DNA of 64,000 bases from positions 13,654,501 through 13,718,500 of the forward strand of contig CM032133.1 of assembly GCA_018894105.1 (NCBI GenBank), given 5' to 3'. The position numbers and the translations under genes were made by a program. Positions 1 to 10,496 of this stretch are shown piece after piece; within the stretch, counting starts at the first letter, position 1, and the number at the start of each line of letters is the position of its first letter. Source of the DNA: Jacaranda mimosifolia. Lineage: Eukaryota > Streptophyta > Magnoliopsida > Lamiales > Bignoniaceae. Below the pieces are notes generated by a model. It was given only the letters and a program-made list of their open reading frames with translations. It made no database searches and was not told the DNA's origin.

Positions 1-1762
1 CATTTGTTGGGACTAATTATGAAGGATTAAGCTATTATTGTGATTTTAGGACGATGTTATGAGAATGATTAAGTAATTGAGGATTAGTTTATGTTCCGTC
101 ATTAAAATGATATGAAAATTGGGATTACTTTGGCAATAATGACTTTATTAGTTATTTTAGGCCAATAGCATCATTTAAGCCCTGAAACTATTATATTAGT
201 CGGTTAACCGATGATGTTAGACTATTAATGGTTTAATTGGATTATTAGAAGTTGACAATGGATTTTGACTGTGAAAATATTATTTTGGTTAGGTGACGAC
301 GATGTGGGTCTCACAAAGCAGTAGGCAGTGACAACTTCTTTTGGGATCACGGAGGTGAGGGTCTGCCAATCTAGCGCTTTTTACACTCTTCAGTATTTGT
401 GATAAACCCCTGTGAGGGTTACTATTTATGTACTGATTGTACTGTGTTATTAACATCTGTGATCTATTGAGATCTCTTTGATATTCTGTTATTTGATCCG
501 GACACGCCTGTGATGGTTACTTTTTGCTATGATTCTGTTTTCTGTTTGTTCTAGCACCCAGAACATTTATCTGTTTTATGTTGTATGTCTGTCCGATTAT
601 CTATACTGTTCTGATATCCGACTGTTCTATTATCTATACTATTATGATATCTGATTGTCTTGTTATCCGACTGTTCTGCTATCTGCTTGTTCTGATATCT
701 ATATTACCTGCACTGTTATTGTTTGCCTTGCCGGCATAATCATTTACCTGGTATCAATGATGCGCTAGGGATTTCTACCTAGGTATCAGCAATGTGCTAG
801 GGATTTCCCCCTAGGCATCTACAAACTGTTTATTGACACGTTATTGAATGAAGAACTGAATGGCCGTGGGCTCGACTAGCACACAAAGGATTTCCCCTTT
901 GGCATCAATGGTACGCTAGGGATTTCCCCCTGGGCATCACAGTGCATGGGATACTCAAGGGATTTTCCCCATTGGTATCAACGGTATCAAGCGTTGCGCT
1001 AGGGATTTTCCCCTAGGTATCATTGTGCACCATGCGGTCCTATATGGGCACAACCATGTGCTAAGCTGACATGCTTTGCCAATACTAAATGATTGTCCAG
1101 TATAAGGAGAATCTGATATGCATGTCTGGTTATATTCTGTTGAAATGCATATACTTCAGGTTTGTTTTACCTGATTGTTTCTTGACTGCATGTAACCTGT
1201 TCATGGAGCAATAAGGCAGGAGAGTTTCATGATTGCTAAACTATTACTGCTTGTTTTCTTAATATGTGTTTATCTGACTGTAAATTATGATCTATTAAGT
1301 TGATGTTTCCTCAATAGATCTCTACTGTTTATATTTGTTACTATCCTTCACTAAGTCCTTTGGACTTACCTCCCGCACTATTTATTTGGCTCAGATAGGT
1401 ATCGGTGATGGATTGAGAACATTTTGAGCTGGAGGTGTGGAAGATATATTTTGTAATGGTACCATGAATATAAATATGTAGGTGCATATGTCTCTTTTGA
1501 ACTCGAGGTTTTCTTAACTTAGGGTGGTTGTGATATGTAAGTCTGAATTGTGATTTTGATATGTAAATATTATGAATTGTGTCTTGAGACAGGTTATGGA
1601 ATGTACTTAAAGATTTGTGAATCTGTTAAGTTAAATTCTGTTGATGATTTTTGATAGGTTTTGAATTGTTACTATGGGCCTTATTGGATAAATGAGTTTG
1701 ACAGGATAAGACTGAACAATGTGGTGTCTCAACTTCGGGGTTACCCTAAGTGGGGTGCTACA
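1..1762 (+). mobile_element. 3' part of a Tekay/Del-like Ty3/gypsy LTR, plus orientation
   Basis: The segment reads as the reverse complement of the LTRs at 21602-24489, 27823-30719 and 31767-34510. Shared landmarks, in order, are a splice-like block near 286-360, GC-rich tandem units at 735-1025, a 'gcaataaggcaggagagttt' block near 1207, a 'cactaagtccattggactt'-like block near 1350, and the terminus at 1740-1762 matching the inverted 'tgtgacacccc' start of the other copies. The LTR therefore ends at about 1762 and its start lies left of the window. What follows is MULE transposase sequence, so the LTR, or the element it belongs to, is inserted in or abuts MULE-A. Whether it is a solo LTR or one end of an element cannot be seen. 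Confidence 0.8.
735..1025 (+). repeat. Degenerate tandem motif inside the LTR
   Basis: About five units share a core like 'gctagggatttcccc' followed by 'ctaggtatca' or 'ctgggcatca'. The same motif recurs, far more regularly, in the 41-bp minisatellite at 3666-4165. The equivalent part of the minus-strand LTRs (22340-22450, 28510-28640, 32310-32470) is also internally repetitive. Confidence 0.65.
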
Positions 1763-2580
1763 CAGGTATTAAGGAAGTACCCCCATAAAACAAGAAACAT
1801 TGGGCTTTTGTATCTTATAAAAGCTGCATATGCGCCTACAAAGCAAGAGTATACCCGACATATAGACAGCATTTTTGGAGTCAATGTCTGCCAGAGACTT
1901 TATTATGCAGTCTGACCCATAATGTTATGTAAATTCCTTATTCAATGGAGATTGATGAGGGCTAATAAACAGTAATCAAGCAGAATGTTAGAATAATTGG
2001 GTGAAATCGGCTCAGTTTATGCCAGTTGCAACCATGATTGATCACATATGCATGCAAATAATGTTATGATGCATGATCGACGAAACAAATCTCACAAGAT
2101 GGTTGGTCGATTATGTCCCAAGCAAGAGAAGAAGTTATATGCGTTCTTGTACTTAAACATTGTCATCTCTAGAGGTTGGAGCTTCGAAGTGATTGAGCAT
2201 GACAAATCGTATGATGTAGCTTTGCAGAGTAGGGTTTGTTCGTGCAGAGCATGGTAGATTGATAAAATACCATGTGAGTATGTTTGTGCTTGTATCGAGT
2301 CAAAGTTACTTTAACCATACGACTTTACCGATCAATACTACCGAGTTGAGATGTATCAACAAGCATACCAACCAGTGACAAACCTTATTGCTACTTATGA
2401 TATGCATATGTTCCCTCTAGTTGATGATGGTGTCATTAATGCACCTGATTGCTGATCTCAGCCTGAGCATAGAAGGACACAGATGACCCCATCACAAATT
2501 GAGAAATGTGTTATTAAATGTACACGGTGTGGCAATACATGGCATAATCATCGAACTTGCAAAGAATCAATAAACTAGCT
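1763..2580 (+). pseudogene. MULE-A transposase (mudrA-like), C-terminal part
   Basis: Interrupted reading frames match the C-terminal half of MuDR-type transposases. A 'LIKAAYAPTKQEYTRHI' stretch near 1810-1865 resembles the region after the catalytic core. A SWIM zinc finger follows at 2236-2290 (CSCRAW, then IPCEYVCAC). The protein ends near 2575 with a zinc knuckle of CxxCGNTWHNHRTC form. Several stops and at least one frameshift break the frame, so this is a pseudogene. The N-terminal and DDE parts are missing because the Tekay LTR ends at 1762. It faces the Ulp1-type gene at 14.0-10.5 kb, the convergent layout known from two-gene Mutator elements. Family assignment is confident; joining both genes into one element is an inference from position and shared repeats. 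Confidence 0.75.
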
Positions 2581-2699
2581 AAATTAGCTGAATTTTGTGG
2601 TTGGAGAAGAATTTTGATGAACTTTTGATTGTTAATTTGTACTAAAATTTCATTGTATTTGTGGATTACTTTGCATCATTGAATTGAACTTTATCATTG

Positions 2700-3665
2700 T
2701 ACTTTAACGGTGCAATTATGCATTGTATTTCCAATGAAAAGGTAGCATGTGTTTGTTGTCCGAGATATCCGTGCTTTTGTACTTCATTAAGGGAGATTTA
2801 TACTTGATTTCAGGACAACAGTATTTCATTGTGGCAACTATGTACTTTATTTCCAGTGCAAAAGTAGCATATGCATGTTGTCCAAGATATCAGTGTTTTT
2901 GTACTTCAATAAGAGAGATTTATACATGATTTTGGGACATATGTACTTTATTGCAGCAATTATGTACTTGATTTAGCATGCAAATATAGCATATGCATGT
3001 TGTCCGAGATATCATTGCTTTTGTATTTCAATAAGGAAGATTTATATTTGATTTTAGGACATATGTACTTCATTGTGGCAATTATGTACTTGATTTCCAG
3101 TGAAAATGTAGCATTTGCATGTTGTTCGCAATATTAGTAATTTTGTACTGCAATAGGGGAGATTTATACTTGATTTTGTGACAACGGTACTTCGTTGTGG
3201 CAATTATGTACTTGATTTCCAGTGAAAAGGTAGTATGTGCATGTTGTCTGAGATATCAGTGCTTTAATACTTCAATAAGGGAGATTTATACTTGATTTTG
3301 GGACAATAGTACTTCATTGTAGCAATTATGTACCTGATTTTTAGTAAAACGTAGCATGTGCATGTTGTCCAAGATATCAGTGTTTTTGTACTTCGATAAG
3401 GGATATTTATACTTGATTTTGGGACAATAATACTTCATTGTAGCAATTATGTACCTGATTTTTAGTGAAAACGTAGCATGTGCATGTTGTCCGAGATATC
3501 AGTGTTTTTGTACTTCGATAAGGGAGATTTATACTTGATTTCAGGATATATGTACTTCATTGTGGCAATTATGTACTTGATTTCAAGTGAAAAGATAGCA
3601 TGTGCATGTTGTCCGAGATATCAGTGTTTTTGTATTTCAATAATGGAGATTTATACTTGATTTCG
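2700..3665 (+). repeat. About 121-bp tandem array, left block (8 units)
   Basis: Eight units of roughly 121 bp can be followed by the landmark 'gggagatttatacttgatt', which recurs near 2785, 2906, 3029, 3151, 3271, 3390, 3515 and 3638. Each unit carries about three GTACTT hexamers on the plus strand. The period is not a multiple of three, so the roughly 60-codon open frames in it are by-products. The array lies directly downstream of the MULE-A transposase end and continues at 7140 after an insertion. Confidence 0.9.
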
Positions 3666-4165
3666 GGACGCATCTACCGTCTGTCTGTGATGTGCTATGG
3701 ATATCATAGACATTTACCATTTGTCAGTGATGTGCTAGGGATACTCCTAAGCATCTACCTTCTGTCTATCATGTGCTAGGGATACTCCCGGGCATCTACC
3801 ATATGTCTGTGATGTGTTAAGGATACTCCCTGGCATCTATCGTTCGTCTATGATGTGCTAGGGATACTCCTAGACATCTATCATATGTCGGTAATGTGCT
3901 AGGGATACTCCCAGCATCTATCGTCTGTCAATAATGTGCTAGAGATATTCCCGGGCATCTACCGTCTGTCTGTGATGTGCTAGGGATACTCCGAGCATCT
4001 ACCATCTATTTGTGATGTGCTAGGGATACTCCTAGGCATCTACCGTCTGTTTGTGATGTGCTAGGGATACTCCTAGGCATCTACCGTCTGTCAGTAATGT
4101 GTTAGGGATACTCCTAGGCATCTACCGCCTATCTGCCATGTGCTAGGGATACTCCTAGGCATCTA
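3666..4165 (+). repeat. 41-bp minisatellite, about 12 units, LTR-derived
   Basis: Units of about 41 bp alternate 'gcatctaccgtctgtctg' with 'gatgtgctagggatactcc'. Twelve copies are countable. The last is followed by 'gtgtgccaagctatcacgct', which matches the sequence next to the tandem motif in the Tekay-like LTRs. The array therefore looks like an expanded piece of such an LTR, in plus orientation, at the left edge of a composite insertion that splits the 121-bp array. Confidence 0.85.
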
Positions 4166-4197
4166 CTGTGTGCCAAGCTATCACGCTTGGATATGTC

Positions 4198-4266
4198 TGA
4201 CCGACTGAAAGACTGATTAACTGATTGATTGATTAACTGACTAATCGACTAATTGTCTAATTGATC
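4198..4266 (+). repeat. GACT/GATT low-complexity stretch
   Basis: Irregular runs of gactgatt/aactgatt units about 70 bp long sit between the LTR-derived minisatellite and the start of the pol fragment. They may be filler at the junction. Confidence 0.6.
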
Positions 4267-4267
4267 G

Positions 4268-5222
4268 ACTGATTGACCGAGGCCCTACTCAGATAATATA
4301 AAGCTTTCTCCTTTCCTTCTTCATTTTCCTGAGCCATGAGAGCATCAATCGACCGTTCTTGTGCTGCAATGTACAATATCAACGGTTTTCCAAGTATAGA
4401 GCTCCCAAAACTTGTGGATTCATGAGGTACTTCGAAAGAATTCTCACATCCTTTATCCCATACAAAAGGAGCATCTTTCTTCATCAATGGATTAAATGGT
4501 TGGCATCTTCCTACAAGATTTGATATAAACCTTCTTATGAATACAAGATTGCCTTGTAAACTGCGCAATTCTTTAAGATTCCTTGGAGGTGGCATATTCT
4601 GGATAGCATCGATTTTAATAGGATCAGCTTCAATTCCACGATGTCAAACTATAAAGCCAAGGAACTTTCCAAACGTGACACCAAAAGCACATTTGAGTGG
4701 ATTCATCTTCAAGTTATATTTTCTTAGCTGATCAAATACCACGCGGAGATCTTCCAAGTGATTATCTATTTTCTTAATCTTGACCACTAGATCATCAACA
4801 TAGCACTCTACCTTTGTATGTACCATATCATCGAAAATATTTTGCATAGCTCGTTGATAAGTTGCACCTGCATTTTTCAACCCAAAAGATATTGCCTTGT
4901 AACAATAAATACCCTTAGGTGTTTGAAAAGCTGTACACTCATTGTCTTGTGGTGACATTCTGATTTGATTGTACCCAGATGATCCATCCATGAAAGATAA
5001 AGCTTCATGTCCAGTGGTTGCATCGACCATAAGCTTAATAATATGTAGTGGAAAGTCATCCTTTGGACATGCCTTATTTAAATCTCAAAAATCAATGCAA
5101 ATGTGTATCTGGCCATTCTTCTTCTTGATTGGCACAATGCTAGATATCTAAGTCGGATATTTCACTTCCCTGATAAATCCTACATCAATAAGCTTGTTGA
5201 CTTCAGCATCAATTAGAGGGAT
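4268..5222 (-). pseudogene. Ty3/gypsy reverse transcriptase and start of RNase H (permuted)
   Basis: Reading the minus strand from 5222 down: an RT N-terminal block (LIDAEVNKLIDVGFIREV), the 'LNKACPKDDFPL' block, 'SFMDGSSGYNQI', 'TPKGIYCYKAISFGLKNAGA', the catalytic box YVDD near 4800, then the thumb and connection. It stops at 'ALYYLSR' in the first part of RNase H at about 4268. The canonical continuation of this sequence (KYSPVEKICLALF) is not below it but at 7126, above the integrase. Stops and one shifted join mark it as dead. The domain set together with the neighbouring second RNase H suggests the Tat group; clade assignment is moderately sure. Confidence 0.85.
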
Positions 5223-7139
5223 ACTGCCAACACCAAATCTCCAACCTGAAAAGATCGCGGATGAAATTTCTTATTAAATGCCCTTGTCATACGTGCTTGA
5301 AAACATTCAAGTTGTTGTTGCACTTCAAGTCTTTTTTCATCTAATGCTTCCAATTCCTCAAGTCGAAGGAGAACATTGTCTTCAACAGTAAGTCCTTCTT
5401 GAATTGCTATACGAAATGAAGGTATTTGACTTTCAAGAGGGAGAACAACTTCAATTCCATAAACCAATGAATACGGAATGACCTGGGTAGCAGTTCGATG
5501 AGTTGTTCTATATGCCCAAAGAGCTTATCCAACTTTTTCATGCCAATCCCTTTTAGATTTTGACACTACTTTCTTCAGCAGGTTGCATAAAGTTTTATTA
5601 AACGACTTTGCTAGACCATTTGCAGCCGCATTGTACATAGAAGAATTGTATTGCCTGAATCCAAATTGTGCACATAATCTGTCCATCAACTTATTATATA
5701 AAGGCTTCCCATTATTGGTAATGATGTAACGAGGCACTCCATACCTAAAAATCAAATGACAACGAATGAACTCAACAACAGTTTCTTTCTTCACTTCTTT
5801 GAGGGGAACTGCTTATGCCCACTTGGAGAAATAGTCTGTTGCTGCCAATATGTAAGCATGGCCAGCTAATGACTTCGGAGCAATGGGACCTACAACATCA
5901 AGACTCCATGCATCAAATGGCCATGAAGCAACTGTGGGATGTACGGGTTCGAGGGGCTGATGTATAAAGTTAGCATGCATCTGACAAGCTTCACATCTCT
6001 TCGCATAACTCATACAATCTTTAACCATAGTAGGCCAGTAGTATCCCATCCTTTTGATCTGAAAATGAAGCTTAGGACCCGATTGGTAAGCTCCACAAAC
6101 TCTAGAATATGCCTCAGCCATAGCTTCAGTTGCTTCTTCACCACTTAAACAACGCTGATAAGTACCTTCATAAGATCGACGATACAAAATATCTTTGTAT
6201 AAAATGAATTGAGATGACCTCTGACGCACCTTTGTCCTGCGACGAGGGTCTTGTGGCGATTTCCCATCCTTTAGATAGTCAATTAGCGATGTCCTCCAAT
6301 CTTCATCTTCACAAACTGAGACTGATACAACATTTGCATCCTCACGATCAAGCTCAATGGATAACGGCACAATCCATTTATTGCACACTGGGATATTTGT
6401 CGTTTCTTCTTTAGAAATGGCCAAAGTAGTGGCCAAGTTAGCCAATGCACGTGCCATCCTATTTTCTTTCCTCGGGATGTGACTTAGGATAACATTTTCA
6501 AACTTCTTCAATAGACAAGATGCTAGTTGAAAATAAGGAATCAAATCTTTCTTTTTAGCTTCATAAACATTTAAAAGTTGATTAATAACTAATTTTGAAT
6601 CACCATAGACCTTAATTTCTAAAATTTCCAATTCAAGTGCCATTTGAAGCCCAACAATCAAAGCCTGATATTCTGCAATGTTATTAGAGCATAATTCATT
6701 TAACACTACAAAATATGTCAAAACTTGTCTTTCTGGTGAAACAAATACAATCCCTGCCCCTGCTTCATCAGATCGAGTCGCCCCATCAAATAGTATTGTC
6801 CATGCTGGCAGGATATCAATGAAGAGAGCCTCCTCATCTGGTAATTCATCAGATACTTCCTAATCTGCAGGAATGGGATGATCTACCAAGAAATTAGCAA
6901 GAACTTGTCCTTTAACAGCTTTTGGAGGTACATATGTGATCTCGTACTGATTGAATACAACAGACCACTTAGCCAATCTTCCTGAGAGTATTGGTCTTGA
7001 CATCACAAATTTGACAGGATCGGCTTGTGAGATGAGTCGGATAGAATATGCCTCAAAATAATGCTTCAACTTTCTGATTGCATAAAATAAGGCAAGACAA
7101 ATCTTCTCAACAGGGGAATATTTCAACTCATTCTCATAG
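5222..7139 (-). pseudogene. Ty3/gypsy RNase H, second (archaeal-type) RNase H and integrase (permuted)
   Basis: Minus-strand order: the end of the RT-linked RNase H (KYSPVEKICLALFYAIRK at 7126), a connection segment, then at about 6720-6430 an additional RNase H (NNIAEYQALIVGL ... VYGDSKLVINQ), as in Tat-type elements. Next come the integrase zinc-binding region (CEACQMH at about 5990), the core start 'WSLDVVGPI' with 'ATDYFSKWA' (5813-5900), the second core block (YIITNNGKP at 5700) and the C-terminal 'FQVGDLVLAV' ending at 5222. There it is fused directly to the RT start instead of continuing. Upstream, at 7140, the sequence returns to the 121-bp array. Stops at 5797-5812 and elsewhere show it is inactive. 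Confidence 0.85.
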
Positions 7140-8260
7140 GGGTGATTTATAGTTAATTTCGGGACAACAGTACTTCATTGTGGCAATTATGTACTTATTT
7201 TCCAATGAAAATGTAGCATTTGCATGTTGTATGAGATATCGATGTTTTGTGCTTCAATAAGGGAGATTTATACTTGATTTCGAGACAATAGTACTTCATT
7301 GTGGCAATTATGTACCTGATTTTTAGTGAAAAGTAGCATGTGCATGTTGTCCAAGATATCAGTGTTTTTGTACTTCGATAAGGGAGATTTATACTTGATT
7401 TCAGGATATATGTACTTCATTGTGGCAATTATGTACTTGATTTCAAGTGAAAAGGTATCATGCGCATGTTGTCCGAGATATCAGTGTTTTTGTATTTCAA
7501 TAATGGAGATTTATACTTTATTTCAGGACATATATACTTCATTACAACAATTATGTACTTAATTTAGCATGAAAATATAGCATGTGCATGTTGTCCGAGA
7601 TTTCAGTGTTTTTGTACTTCAATAAGGGAGATTTATACTTGATTTCGGGATATATGTACTTCATTGTGGCAATTATGTACTTGATTTCCAGTGAAAATGT
7701 AGCATCTGCATGTTGTCCGCTATATCAGTGATTTTGTTCTTCAATGGGGGAGATTTATAGTTGATTTTGGGACAACAGTACTTCATTGTGGCACTTATGT
7801 ACTTAATTTCCAATGAAAATGTAGCATTTGCATGTTGTCTGAGATATCGATGTTTTTGTACTTCGATAAGGGAGATTTATACTTGATTTCGAGACATATG
7901 TACTTCATTGTGGCAATTATGTACTTGATTTTCAGTGAATAGGTAGCATGTGCATGTTATCCGAGATATTAGTGTCTTTGTACTTCAATAAAGGAGATTT
8001 ATACTTGATTTCGAGACATATGTGCTTCATTGTAGCAATTATGTACTTGATTTAGCGTGAAAATGTAGCATCTGCATGTTGTCCATGATATCAGTGGTTT
8101 TGTACTTCAATAGAGGAGGTTTATACTTTATTTCGGGACATAAGTACTTCTTCATGCCAAATATGTACTTTATTTCTTGATCTCGGGAATTATGTGCTTG
8201 ATTTCTTGGTTTTGTACTTTATTTTGGCAATTACGTACTTGATTTCTTGATTTTTGTACC
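7140..8260 (+). repeat. About 121-bp tandem array, right block
   Basis: The array of 2700-3665 resumes here with the same unit and phase-compatible landmarks, for about eight more units. It then decays into shorter GTACTT/GTGCTT-containing stretches at 8150-8260. The two blocks were one array before the composite insertion of 3666-7139. Confidence 0.88.
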
Positions 8261-10120
8261 AATAGTGATAAGTTTGAGTTTTTTTGAATGTTTTGCCTAT
8301 TATTTCTTAGTAATTAACAAACCAAACTCAAAAAATGTATGTAATATTTAGTATGGTATGAATACAATAATGTTAGAGTATTAAAGTGATAACTACTAGT
8401 GTTCAACGGATTAAAGTTATCAATCGCAGTAGTGTAAAGTATACCTATGCATTCAAAGTTGTAAACACATGAGCATTTGACAATCATATCCATCCTATCA
8501 CCCGTACAAATATGTACTATTTCACCTTCTCTGATAGTTTCAAAATATTGTACTTGAACCTCACTACAATTATTAGAGACTACTTATTCAATTGCACAAA
8601 GTGTACTTCAACGTAACCCTGTATGTACTTTGTTCGTTATATATATACTTTATTTATATTGAAAATATACTACCAGAGCATGAACAAATGCGTGAGATGT
8701 TACTTCACTAATAGAGATTTATACTTGATTTCGGTACATATGTACTTCATTGTGGCAATTATGTGCTTGATTTCTTGTTTTTTTTTATTAGTAGTGATGA
8801 CCTTGAGTTTTGTTCATTGATTTGCCTTTTATTTCTTGGTAATTAACAACCAAAACTCTAAAAATGTGTGTAATATTTAGTATAGTATGAATACAATAAT
8901 GTTAAAGTATTAGCGCAAGTTTGGTTGGTGGGATTAGATAGGATTAGGGAAAGTTATCCTTTTTAATCCAATGTTTGGTTTGTGGGTTTGTATACACACA
9001 GGCCCATGATTTATCATTGGGCCCGTATATATAAACCTAATATGTGGTATTATTAAACTCACCCTCACCCTTGAGATAACTTATCCCACCTGATCCATAA
9101 CTCTTCATTACAGCAAAAAATCTTATTTGCCCTTAAATTCTAGTTTATTTCAAATTAGTAATTTAAGAAAATTAACAAAATGAATTATATATTATAATTT
9201 TATGATATGAAATTAATGATTCTGAACTTACTTTATAAATTAAAATTTAATAATTTTGAATAATATTAAAATAATTTAATTTATTTTGAATTAGTAATTT
9301 CAAAAAATTGGAAAAAAATAAGTCAAGCTATTAATATTGGAAAATTATTAAACGGATCCAAATGTTATATTTACACATACCATAATTATAAAAAAGTTAA
9401 TTTATTTTTATTCTAATTTATTAATTTTATAAATTAATGTTTTTGAAAAATTATAAAAATAAATTAGAAATTATGGGTTAGATTCCTTCTGTTAAGACTT
9501 TGGAAAATGGTTAAAGCAACAAAAATAAGGAAGGAAAAGAATTTGAAAAAAGTGAATGTGTCTCCATAACTATTCATTACAAAAATAATTTGTGGAAAAA
9601 AGAGAAGAAAAAGAATTGCTTATCTTTTTTAAGCTAAAAGATATCATGGTCATTTCATAAAACAATCAAATGACAAGGATTATTATATCTTAAACCAAAC
9701 AATATTTAGAAACAATCATGCAAACCAAACAACACTACAATAGTTAATAATCACACAACTTATCATGAGATAGGTTATCAAGAGATAAATTTAAAATCCA
9801 GCCAAACTTGCCCTTAAAGTAATAACCACTAGTGTTCAACGGATTAAAGTTATCATTCATAGTAGTGTAAAGTATATTTATGTATTCAAAGTTGTAAATA
9901 TTTGAGCATTTGATGATCATATCCATCCTATCACCCATACAAATATGTACTTCACCTGGTCTGATAGTCTCAAAATATTCTATTTGACCCTCACTACAAT
10001 TATTAGAGACTAATTATTCAATTATTCAATTGCACAAAGTATAGTTCAACATAATACTATACATACTCCGTTTGTTCTATATTTTGTACTTCATTTTCCA
10101 CATATTGTATTGAACTTCAC
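8261..10120 (+). repeat. About 520-bp tandem duplication, second copy split by a MITE
   Basis: Copy 1 runs from about 8261 to 8780. Copy 2 starts near 8785 and, after removal of 8913-9813, continues to about 10120. Shared blocks include 'taattaacaaaccaaactc', 'gtaatatttagtatggtatg', 'agtgttcaacggattaaagt' and 'catatccatcctatcaccc'. The copies differ by scattered substitutions. No coding potential is seen in either. Confidence 0.8.
8913..9813. mobile_element. PIF/Harbinger-like MITE, 901 bp, TSD TTA
   Basis: Ends are inverted repeats: GCGCAAGTTTGGTTGG at the left and, inverted, GGGCAAGTTTGGCTGG at the right. It is flanked by TTA at 8910-8912 and 9814-9816, the three-base target duplication typical of PIF/Harbinger. 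The related copy of the host sequence at about 8374-8380 has a single uninterrupted 'gtattaaagt', giving an internal empty site. The interior is AT-rich with no transposase frame, so the element is non-autonomous. Confidence 0.82.
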
Positions 10121-10400
10121 TACAATATTTCACTTTAATTGAAGTATACTTTAACATAATACCATCTATACTTCATTTGTTCTATATAGGTACTTTATTT
10201 CCCGCAAATTATACTGAACCTCACTATAGTGTTTCACTTTAATTGAAGTATACTTTAACATCACACCATATATACTTCGTTTGTTTTATATTTGTACTTT
10301 GTTGAATGATATTTGTACTTCAATGTAACAACATATGTACTTTGTTGGGCGATATTTGTACTTCAACATAATCTTATATACACTTTGATGGAAAATGTAT
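10060..10400 (+). repeat. About 118-bp tandem units with GTACTT
   Basis: Two to three degenerate units repeat 'cactttaattgaagtatac' followed by 'tatacttc.tttgttctata'-like sequence and GTACTT hexamers. It lies just beyond the 3' end of the Ulp1-type gene, on the opposite strand to that gene. Confidence 0.7.
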
Positions 10401-10496
10401 ACTCACATACAGGATAACCTCAATAAAATTATCCAAAATGTCAATAAAATTCAAATTAACTTCTAACTTCAACATAATCGTATATACACTTCAAAC

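Noticed and set aside
2747..3660. Repeated ~60-codon open frames (M.MLSEISV…, Y.YFIVAIMYLIS) as a small protein family
   Set aside because: They arise from the 121-bp tandem array; the period is not a multiple of three, no start context or conservation beyond DNA identity is seen.
4268..7139. Endogenous pararetrovirus
   Set aside because: An integrase and second RNase H are present and no movement protein or coat motif is seen; this is a Ty3/gypsy retrotransposon pol.
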